Assembly: GCA_004802705.1 (NCBI GenBank)
Contig: SGPL01000053.1
Coordinates: 31,342-95,341 of the forward strand
Length of the DNA: 64,000 bases
Source: Bondarzewia mesenterica
Taxonomy: Eukaryota > Basidiomycota > Agaricomycetes > Russulales > Bondarzewiaceae
Direction of reading: 5' to 3'
Program-made: the position numbers and the translations under genes
Notes under the pieces: generated by a model
What the model saw: only the letters and a program-made list of their open reading frames with translations
What the model was told of the DNA's origin: nothing
Database searches by the model: none
In this document: positions 48,485 to 58,900 of the stretch, piece by piece
Position numbering within the stretch: the first letter of the stretch is position 1
Layout of the letters: every line of letters starts with the position of its first letter

Positions 48485-48968
48485 CGGCGGCTTTCCTACT
48501 TATAGTGAAAGCTCGACATGTAACCATACTGTGGAAGTTCCTGATCATACTAGTCGACTGATCTGAGACTGTAGAACCCTGCTGCCGCGAACATTAATGG
48601 CAAATGAAAAACTGACAAGACAATATGAACTGTTCGAAGCAAGTTCGAGGAGAAAAATACGCATTCAAATAAGACACAGGTGATAGTATTCCCCTGCGGA
48701 GCAAGAGAAGAAACAAGATAATGAAGGATAACCAGTGCTTAAAAAATTCGTATACAGTACATATATACAAGGGCAAGCCCTGAAGGTCTGACGCTGAGTG
48801 ACGTACAAAGAAAATAAACAGGATTGCATACTGCGGCGGCAGCCTTGATTGGAACCAAGAAGGGGGCGAAAAAGCATGCGAGGAAGCATCTGATGACAAA
48901 AGGAAAAAGAGACAAAAACCACTGTACAACAGCTCAAATCAGTCTCGAGCTAGCCGGGCACCATTCGC
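48485..48968. other. convergent 3' intergenic region
   Basis: 484 bp with only shadow frames. Probably 3' ends of the BTB and CBF1-like genes. Confidence 0.5.
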
Positions 48969-50527
48969 CTAGTCAGTGCGCTGTCTCTTTCCCAACCGCG
49001 CCTCATCATTAAGATCCTTTTCCTTCCCTTCACCCTCAGCAGCACGCTCTCTTTTCTCACCCGTACTCTCCTCAATGGTTTCTGCTCCCTTTTCAACTGA
49101 CGCGGCGGACATTGCTGGTCCCGCAGCGCTCGCAGCGCCACGCATCTGCAATCCCCGCAATACGTCCAACTCACTCTCCGCCCTCTGCCGCGCCATCCGT
49201 TCTTCCTCCCACATCCTCCTCATCTCCTCCAACTGCTGCTGCAAATCGCCCATCGCCTGGTCCATCAGCAACTTTTCCAGCGTCCATTTTTCAATGTTCC
49301 GCGCTTCATTCTCTTTCAGGTGATGGATGTATTGGACTGCGCGCGAGAGAATTGCGCCTTTGGCTTTCTCGCCGGACCCATTAGGCACGATCCGACCGAG
49401 CTCGTTGATGCCTTCATTGATATTCCCACGCCGTCGGCGCTCGACTTCTTTCTGATAAAATGTCAAAAAAGAATGGGTCAGCAAATTCAATAAGGGTGGT
49501 CAAGTTTCACGCACATGATTGTCTTTCCTTTGTCTTGCCCACTCATCTGAGCCAATATTAACACCACGCCCACCCCGCGTGCGACCGCTGGATGCAGGTG
49601 CATTTGACGCCGGCTGTGATTGCGGCTGCGATTGTTGCTGCAAGCCTTCGCCGCGCTCCTCTTCAGCGTCCTCCTCAGCCTCCTGCATACCCTGACGAGT
49701 AGCGCTCATGGGAGGTCCGGCGCCCGCAGCAGCTGCGAGCGCCGTAAGCTGTCCGAGGTTGGGCGGACCACGAGGATGAGAGGAGGGTCCCGGGTCGGTT
49801 ATCGACGGGAGTGAGTGCATCGTGGTATTGGGGCCGGAAGCCTGGAAAGTATGCACGCCTGGTTGTTGTCCTGGGATTGCATGAGGGAAGGTTGCCTGGG
49901 AGAGGTTAGAAAGCGTTTCCGCCGCCGCTTCCTTTAAGTTTCCCTGCTCGGCGAGCTGATGAGACTGGAGTCAGTATATGAATGACCATCGGACTGAGCA
50001 CAACAATGGTTGATAGAGATTAAAAAAAAAATATGTGTGCTAGGAGGCGGGCCGGGAGTCATCCTGACCAAGACGAGCAATCATGATGATGAGGTAGCAG
50101 TAATTGCGAACATCACCACGTCCCACGAGCGTAGTCCCGCACACCTTCTCCTATAGCCGCCACGAAGGTAATGTCACTATCCCAGAAGGCAGATGGACGA
50201 GCACCTGAGCATCAACGTGCACGATCCGTGACCGCCTCGAAGAATCACGTGTGCGACGCCCGACGCCCGATCATCCTCAATGCATTGGGAAGAAGCTCAA
50301 AGACGTCCAAACACAAGAAAAAAAGAGCGGGTATGGATACTGACCTTAGTGAAAACGTCAGGCAAGTTCCTCAAAAGCGCGATGACCTGATCACTACCAA
50401 GCCCGAGGAGAGAGGTGATATCTTGCGCAACTGGCGCGCCTTGGGGCACCACGTTTGTGCTGTTCGCAGACTGCGGCACTGGCTGATGAGATAGAGACGG
50501 GTCGTGGTTGGCTTGTGTGGATGACAT
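48969..50527 (-). CDS. CBF1: bHLH transcription factor, Cbf1 orthologue
   Basis: E-box (CACGTG) binding factor; in yeasts Cbf1 acts at centromeres and at sulfur-amino-acid and respiratory promoters. Exons 50527-50345, 49955-49515 and 49451-48969 give 368 residues, phase 0 throughout. The basic region is split by the last intron: ARQRKDNH then KEVERRRRGNINEGINELG, which has the His-Glu-Arg set of class-B bHLH factors. Helix 2 reads GAILSRAVQYIHHLKENEA, and NIEKWTLEKLLMDQ is the Cbf1-specific extension before a leucine-rich coiled coil. The N-terminal half is Gln/Ala/Pro-rich. The C-terminus is acidic and ends with KRQR. Orthology is clear by the extended match; target genes in this organism are inferred only from relatives. 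Confidence 0.93.
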
Positions 50528-51191
50528 GTCTTCCTGTATGTCTCGGTGGATGTTGCGGTCTTATCTGTAATATGATCCGACGAGCTGTTGGCTGTGTGGC
50601 AAAGAAAGGAGTCTTTGTATCAGAAAAAAAGGCAGTAATTTGTTTCAATATATCAGCTGTGTCTCCAAATAAATGGCCGCTGTTCGGTGCGATGGTTATG
50701 AAACGGAGGGCGGAGAATGGGGGCGAGGGAGGTTTGTTGATCACGGGAGAGTCGCGAAGTCACGCGGCGCACGGGGCACCGTCACTCTTTTTCTACTCCA
50801 CGTGTACATCAGGAACAAACTCCACCAAACTGGAACAAACACGGCTTCTCGGCATTATCACCCTTACCTCCGTCGAAACTCTCGAAAATATGAGGGGGTG
50901 AGGTCGGTGAAACCTTGAGGAACAGATCATCCAAATAAATAGTGTGTCATATATGTACAGATAATCCAACAACTTAACAGCGCCACAGGTAAGGTAATAA
51001 CACTGCATCCGACGAAAGGGAACGAACAACAAATAGGTTACGACTCATAAAAGTATGGGGGAGAAGGTAGAGGTTATAAGTGAGATCAAAGCAAAATTTA
51101 AATAAATAAATCCAAATGCTAGATGGCGAATATTATATCAACCAGGCATGAAATAGTGTCGTTTCGATGTCAGATATGCATGTGTGGGCAA
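50528..51191. other. intergenic, CBF1 promoter side and G-alpha 3' end
   Basis: Between two minus-strand genes. No other gene seen. Confidence 0.5.
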
Positions 51192-54100
51192 TCAAAGGAG
51201 GTCAGCCCGGCGAAGGCTATCGCGAAGGATACCCTCCTCCACCGTTCGCAACGTCGCAGCAGTCCCTTGTGTGTCCTATTTATATCATGAGCAACAAAAC
51301 TAATGGAGCATCAAGCACAACCACGCACAACGACGGACGTCAGATGCACGTAGAACCTCCTTGGTTCTGGCGAAGATTGCTTCGCAATCTCTTTGAAATG
51401 TGTTTGGAAGTCTGCAATCCACCATGGACGAATTGAGCACACGGCGACGCATTGACGAGATCGGGTCAACAACGTACACTTCTTCACGTCCGCCAAGTCG
51501 TTGGGTCTATCGCCATAGCTGGGAACATGCTCTCTCACTTGCACGCCCGCATGGAGCTTCCTCTCCAGAAGATCGCACTTGTTCAAAAAGAGAATGATTT
51601 GCGTCTTGGTGAGCAGCCTGAGAGAACAGAGCGTTCTCCAGAGCATGTAGGTGTCTTCGAGACGATTGACACGCTTATCCTCGACCAGCCGCTCGTCGAA
51701 ACATGAGATAGGGGCCAGGAAGATGATAGCATCCATATCATCGAAATACGGATACCAGTGCGCCCGCTGTTGTTTAAGTAAGATTTATTGAGATATGTCA
51801 GTAGGCGTGGGGGCGTGCACTTACAGACGACCGCGTACCACCTACATCGTACATGAGCCATTCATGTCCAGCTGTATGGACTACAGGTCAGTCGTAAGCG
51901 CGGATCAAACAGAAAATAGGGCCAATTTTGAACCTTCTTCGATGAAGAAACTATATTCTTGCACTCCCAGTGTCCGCAACCTCGCCCTGACAACATCGTC
52001 ATCAGAAGGTTCATAATCCCTCGTAGCAATACGCGTAATATCGTTAAGGAAGCTGCAGCACCGTCAACACACGCATCAGAAATGAACCATTGTCGCGTGT
52101 CGTTAGAAGACTTACAATCCAGGCGCCTCCTCCATTCGCACTTTCCGCCTCCTCAGCATCTCCCTCACGACTTCATCCTCCCAGACGGCCTTCATATCCT
52201 CCGCACATTCGGCGATCACGTTCGTCACCTCCGTGTCCTTCTTCTGTTGCCACACCGCCGCCTGCGCTGCGGCAGGATTTCCCTGTTCGTCCGATTGCCA
52301 TGGCTTGAACCGCGCCAGCGCCGACTTCCACCCGTCCCGGGACTGCACATAAAATTCCTGAGGCCGTCGACTAGCCACTGGCGGCGGCGGCATTGCCTCG
52401 TGTGGCTCGGTCGTGGACGACGTCGGCTCCTGTGCAGCAGAACCCAGACGACGTTCCAGATCAGCTTGCACGCCGCGCAGAGGCGCCAGGCGCAGGTTCA
52501 ACAGACGATGTCGCTCATTGAAGGCAAGCGGCGAGGTCGACGTCGGGACTGACGTCGAGGATGCAGCAGACGTGGCCGTATTTAGCATGTCCACTATTGT
52601 ATTGATTGATCGCACCAAGTTTAACTGCACCACCGCCCTCCATGATGAACGTTCTTCCAGCCACGTCTCGCGCGCATATTGCATCTGGAAGTCTGATCAT
52701 CGAGTGAGCATATATCATAACGAGTGATATTGATTCAAGAAAATTCGTCAGAGGAGGTCAGTCAGGTCCGGTCAAGTCAGGTCAGGTCAGTCCAATATCA
52801 GGAGCAACAATCAAAGATATCCGCAGGATGTTGTCAGAAAGAAAAAAAAAAGTGTGATGCAACAAGGCGTTCCTATTCAACGGAAGAAAAGGATAAGTTC
52901 GTCGAGTACATGTATTCGCCTTCATCATTTATGTTTGGCGAAAACTCACCAATAATATAGCGGATACCGCAATTATGTGAGGGAAAAACTCAATTCCAGC
53001 GCCCATGAAGCGAATGTAGGTCACAGATATACGAATGCTGTTTACTTGAAAATACCAGGTCAGTATTTGACGAGTGTGTGTCATCGCAGCTGAGATGCAC
53101 CTCCGCAGTGACTTGCGCTGGGCGCCATTCCGCCCAGAACGGACAGAGCTTGTCACCCTGTACCATCATTCGTACTCTTTTGTTGCTATGTCAGATCAGT
53201 GAATCATCTTAGACAGTTGATAGTGAAGATGAGAGAACGCACGGTTGGCTCAGTGATCTCCCGCGGATCGTTCCAGATTGGTCAAATACCCCTATTCTCA
53301 AAATGCTCGAACTTTTGCCTCTCTGAAGGTTATGTTCGGGAGGCACTACAGCAGATTGGGGTATAATCTCTGAATGTCGAGCTGCTACGCAAGACTGGCG
53401 AGAACATCTAGGCAGAGCCGGTTCGTAGTTTGACAGACAGGATCACAATCTGCCACTGGCGGATGGATGTGGCTTCGATAGCTGTCACGTCAAAGATGCC
53501 CAATCGAAGCATCGGCGTAGTGATCAGGTCCATGATACGAAGGAAAAGCCGGACCCGTCCCGTGTCCGATCAGGCAAATCGAGCAATGGCTAAGAACGGC
53601 CGATGGAGAGCTGACGGAGGCTGCGACAGAGGCGCGACCAGATGGAGATGTCGAATACGGCGATTCGGCTGTACACGGATGTCCGACACGGGTTGTCGCA
53701 TTTGTCGATATGGACGCCCTAGGCCTCTGTCGGACCATCGTATAGGAACCAAGAATTGAATGGCTGTAGCAAAGAGAGATCGCCTGTAGTTGTCGACTTC
53801 TCCGGGAAGAGAAATGCAAGAGGTTCGGACGATCGGGGCAGCTGAAAGCCTTTTGCAAAGACAGCAACTTCGGGTAAACGACGCACCGCCTGTGAGCGGG
53901 ACGATGGAAGCACATCGCAAAGATAGGCAAAGACTCTCTCCATCGGTATACCTCAGGCTGGAAGTGACAGGCACGATGTCCACAGCATCAGTCAAAGAAC
54001 TGTCTCCATCCGATGAGGAGTAATGAATGCAGCCAGTGTGGGGACGCATAGCTGATCTTGCGCGCGAATAAGACCGTCCGATCAGCGTACATCATTACTC

Positions 54101-54574
54101 AAAGATGCCTTTCGGACCTAGAGCATGCGGATTGAAACCACTAGGAACATGGATTGACCTTATGATGACCTGACCTGACCGACCAAGGGAAACAGGTTGC
54201 TAGGCCGGCATAATAGCTCGGCACATAGTATTCGCCTGACACGGAGGTGGAAGCATTAGAGACAAAACTCACTTTTCAACGTCGTTGACTTCCCTGTGGA
54301 CGCGCGCGTCAGAGGAAAAAAATCAGCAAGCTGAATGGCACACTGAGGTACGGGCTGACATACCACTCTCGCTCTGACCCAACAAAAGCACCTTCACGGT
54401 AGGTTTGCGTTTCTTGAGGGCGATCCTCTCGTTCTTCAGCTGCTCGTCGATCTCATCGCTCACTCTCTTAGCTTCTGCCTCTGCATGCTCTCTTGCCTCC
54501 TTCTCTGCGGGTGTTTCATTAGGTGGGGGCGCAAGGGCCGCTGTGAGTGGATCGTCTTCAAAAGAGCGGCCCAT
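51192..54574 (-). CDS. divergent heterotrimeric G-protein alpha subunit (DVGGT variant)
   Basis: Exons 54574-54364, 54293-54273 (21 nt), 52692-52116, 52052-51934, 51871-51825, 51766-51478, 51411-51332 and 51275-51192 give 475 residues, phases consistent. P-loop LLLGQSESGKSTTLK spans the first intron. Switch I VVRARLRTLGVQEYSF keeps the catalytic Arg and the Mg-binding Thr. Switch II reads MYDVGGTRSSRAHW: the Gln of DVGGQ that drives GTP hydrolysis is Thr. The guanine-specificity motif FLNKCD is present, and the TCAT motif is replaced by TSVVDT. The helical domain is enlarged by roughly 100 residues of Ser/Pro-rich and charged sequence (around PPPPVASRRPQEF), explaining the length over the usual ~355. 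The N-terminus MGRSFED could be myristoylated. The intron 54272-52693 is 1,580 bp. Likely one of the lineage-specific extra G-alphas of mushrooms rather than a canonical Gpa. Identity firm, activity inferred. Confidence 0.9.
52693..54272. other. 1.58-kb intron of the G-alpha gene with inverted GGTCA-type repeats
   Basis: Donor GTGAGT at 54272 and acceptor ATCAG at 52693 are required to join the two halves of the conserved GKSTTLKNFQ region, so this whole stretch is intronic. It holds several overlapping open frames (53490-54049, both strands) without recognisable domains. Near its ends are AAGTCAGGTCAGGTCAGTCC (52771-52790) and, inverted, a GACCTGACCTGACC run (54168-54181), which could be terminal repeats of an inserted element. 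Confidence 0.6.
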
Positions 54575-55986
54575 GAGCGCTGGACAGAGTGGGACTTGAA
54601 GAAAGAGTTTGGGAAGCTCGGAGGGGGGAGACAGCAGCTTCGAAGAACCCCTGAGGTACCCATAAACAAACCCTCCTTATAAGTATGCGAATTGATGGGG
54701 CGACGAGTCAATCACGATTCACTGCATCTGCTTACTTAGCGCATCACAAAGTCAACTGTCAATCTACACAGTCAAATGAACCTGCTGATGATGAGTCTCC
54801 CCGGGGTGGTTTCCTCGAGCGCGTCAAAGGTCGATGAACAATGTTGTGGAGCGGTTCAAGCTTTTGATTTCAAGCTCAAGCTCAAGCTCAAGAATCGATG
54901 AGGGATTCATCGACGCCAGGCACGGTTGAGTGCGTCTCATTACGAGATCTCAGTTTCAATCCCCGAATCTAACCGGCGGCGTTCTGCAGCGTTTGATACC
55001 CTTTGATACCGCACTTTGCCCGTACCAACTACTGAACTAAGTACTCACACATGATAGGTCTCCAGTCGACCGCAAATTGGCCTTTGCTTCAGACTTGTCT
55101 CTACGTACGCAAGGAAAATGGGCGTGTATTCATAATTTGACAAGAAAAACCTACTTACTCCTCATCATGAGTGTTGAAATGGACCAACCTGACTTTGCAT
55201 CATCGCGGCGATGTATACGAGTCGTTCTTCAAAGGCGTATGTAGTCAGAACTTGAGAACTTCGAGTCCATCCGAACCACCCACAATCAAGGTACTTACTA
55301 CTCTAAGCTTTTACAGTCATACATGATCCTCATTCCTCAATCTGGTGCAGCTGATGACCTCGTATACGCCCTGAGGCCTGATCGTTGTTGTCTCATTTGC
55401 TTGTAGACTGACCCCGGAACGGCCGCAAGTTTCCAAACTTCCAAGCTTCAAACTTCAGAGGTGAGTCTTTTCAGTTTTGCTGCGACTGTGAAGAGGGGAC
55501 GACCCTGGGGAGAATCTTCTGGGGCTTGCCTTTGGCACTCTAAGATGTTACTGGAAGAGATAGATGAGCATCTAAGTCCTCCTTCAGCGAGAATTTCGAT
55601 GAAAGAGTATTAATATTCATGCGTTTGCGAGAGCTTGGTGTACCACATGGCACATTGAACTTCATTTGAACCTGTTTGAGACCAGGCTGTGACAGCTCTT
55701 GTGGCACGATCGCGCCGATCGCGAGTTTCTTGCCTCCACACCAATTTATCATCAACTAGTACTGAGAATTGGTGGCAGTGAGCGCTAAACACTTTCACGG
55801 ATTGCGAACACGTCCTCTGTCAATTCCCACTTCACTGAACTTGCGAGACGGAGGAATCATTCGGACGAAGACTGGAACGCATACATCCGGCGCCTCCAAA
55901 CCATTTCAACCAGACCTGTCTGGATTTGAACGCTTCACCATAGCTCGACGTTTTTGACGAAAACATAAGTTTACAGTGTTCTCGAA
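54575..55986. other. 1.4-kb region between divergent G-alpha and polymerase genes
   Basis: No supportable gene. Contains a (CAAGCT)n-type hexamer run at about 54868-54892, the same motif as at 20.85 kb. A 71-codon minus-strand frame at 55540-55755 begins with ATG but shows no family resemblance. Confidence 0.45.
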
Positions 55987-58900
55987 ATGAGCCTGCCGAT
56001 GCCACCGACAACCCTTTTCTCGAGCAACGCGGGCAAGTTCCCGGCACAAACTGTATCAAGGTACGTTGCGCGTTACACGGCAGTCTATCTCTTATGGCAA
56101 ATCTCGGTCTTGACAGTACGACGCAAAGTTCCTCTCGGACGTCACAGTGCGTTCAGCCTACAACTAGCCTGGTATTTACAAAAGGTCAATCCCATTCCCC
56201 TCATGACAGGTCCAAGAAACGCAATGCGCCGGTACAGGAGGATGGCGATAACGAAAGCATAATCGTGGCATCGAAGAAGAGGAGACTTTCCGATCCCGAA
56301 CAATTTGATCCTAATAGTAGGCCTCCACATTTTTTCAGACGTATTTTTTACTCATGCTATCCGCCTTAGGCCAAGTGATCGCGTCACGCAAAGGCGACAG
56401 TGCCTCTGAGTCGAAGCCGTTTCAAACCTCCCTAGAAGAAACGACCAGAGAAATCCCTCCATGTTTGGCTGGACGTTATCACACGACCTCGTCTTCCTCG
56501 AGGGCCGACGCTCCCCTGGATGTTAACAAAATTCTTGGGCCGACTGCAGCCGAAGACATAACCGACCCTCCACTGTCGTTCCCAAGCAAAAAAGGGGATC
56601 AATCCCAAACCCCCAAGGCAGGCAAGACCAGCAATATCGCCTCTCCAGGACACACGCCAGCGATCGCAATTCCTACCCGCGCGAAGCCCGTCCGAGCGGC
56701 GACTATGACGACGTTGGGTGCACCTAAAGTCCCAAAAATGGTCAAGCACGGCTCCACCTCCAAAATTACACTCGACGCAGCCAAAAAGAATAAGCTGACA
56801 ACCAAGCCAAAGTCCAAAGTCAAAGAGAAGCCCGTTCGAATGACGCCCACCGAATACGCACGCATGCTCCGAGAGCGAGCGCTCAATCCTCCTCATCCCG
56901 ACCCCGAGCCTTTAATTTCAGAAGCCAAGCCTACTACAGAATCCAATAGCCGTTCGCTGAAAAAGACATATCTGAAGGATTTTAGGATTTTTTATACGGG
57001 CGGAGACAGGAACATGGCCTCCGATATAACAAAGGGGAGGATGAATTATGTGCGTCTGCATTTTGTTCTCAATGCCGTCAAATTTTCCACTGATGCTATC
57101 CGTAGATATATGAACACGGAGGAATCTTGGTGCCAGAGTTCGATCCAGAAGAGGTGACGCACATCATCACGAGCGCTAGTGAAGGCACGACACTGCGTGC
57201 GCTGGGTTTGAAGAAGCTCAAGGACATTCCGGAGATGATCCCGACACTGAAATGGAGCTGGGTGATATCGTACAGGGAGGAGAGGGATCCGATGACCAAG
57301 AAGGTCTTCATACAAATGCAGTGGGAGGTATTTCATGCCGCATTCGAAGAGAGGAGGAAGGCAGGACTGGATATGGGAATGGTCATGGATAGGGAGAAGC
57401 TAAAGCAAAAATTGCGTGAGAAGAAGAAGGACAATGATGAAAACACAAGTCATACATCGTGAGCGTCATCCCGTACAATTTTATTGCTGATGTTCAGAAA
57501 AAGTCACTTCATAGAGCATTCACCGTCGATCATTCAACGGAGTTATCACCTCCGCCTACCAATACCAAAGGCGCTGGAAAACTGCCTCCTGACGTCTCGT
57601 CCACAGAAAAGGGGAAGCAAAAGGAGACAGCAGATCCATTGGCCGAGTTTTACGAACAAGCTCAAGCGGAGAAAGATGCTGAGGTAGATCGTCATCAATT
57701 CTGGTCAGGTCGGAACATTCATGGATCATCACAATCATTGGAACAGCAAGATAAAGTCACCGACATTCAAGAGAATGATAGCGACCTCGAAGATATTTCA
57801 CTTGCCTCTGACAGAATAAATCCGGAAACGGGATTAAAGCTGAAGGTCACTTTCCTTCCTCCTCCGATTCTTCGTTTCGTGCACTGATATAGAACATACT
57901 AGGGTTTTGTATGTGACGACCCAAGCAAGTCCAGGGCCAGTACTTGCCCCAATCAGGATGTCATAGATAAGGTCAGGTTTTGCCGTTATCTATATCCACT
58001 ACACGGATAGGTGCTCATAGCTTCCGGTTAACCAGCTCGAAGAGCTCATGGAATTGCATCGCGCAAAGCCATCTTCAGAGGATGGCTGGCGGGTATACAG
58101 TTACAGCAAGGGTAAGCCGTCCAATTCTCAGGACAAGTACCCGTCCATGTTTGAATTACCATCAAGCGCGAAGTTGACAAACCTATTTTGAAATCTTGCT
58201 AGCCATCCGCGCTCTTCGTTCGTATCCCAAACGCATTACGTCGGCCGATGAGGCTCGCTCCTTAGCCGGAATCGGGCAGAAAACGGCTGACAAGGCAAGT
58301 GTTCAATCACCTTGTCACTGTTATTGCATAAGTTGATATTAACCGTTACTGGCATGCAAAACGAACGCGGCAGATTATGGAGATAATTCAAACGGGCGAA
58401 CTTCGTCGGATACGCTATGAGAAGACAGACGACGTGGAAGTCGTGAAGGTGCTCATGGGCATATATGGCGTAGGTGTGTGGTGAACCGTTTGGTCGAACG
58501 TATCCTGTGATATTGAGGCTCGTTCGTATGGGCGTAGGGCAGAAGACGGCATACATGTGGTATAGCGCGGGATGTCGCACATTGGACGATGTGCGGCAGC
58601 GGAGATGCGGGATCAAATTGTCCGCAGCGCAGGAGATCGGTTTACGGTTCTACGATGGTGAGTTGCCAATTCCCCCTTTTCAACTACGGGTTTCAACATC
58701 CGGATGTGATACGGTCTATTTTGACAGATATTAACACGCGCATGCCGAGAGAGGAAGCACAAGAGATCTTCGTCAGCGTTAAGGAGATTTGTGCGTCTCT
58801 GCAGTTTGCAGGGATTCTTGTAAATACTAAAAGTATTTTTTTTTCTAATTGAAGCTCTCCGTCTCGATCCCAAGCTGAGCGTTGACATCATGGGCAGCTA

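Noticed and set aside
53490..54049. Overlapping 75-160-codon frames within the G-alpha intron, considered as a nested gene
   Set aside because: All frames are comparably open, none has family motifs, and the flanking conserved exons require this to be spliced out.
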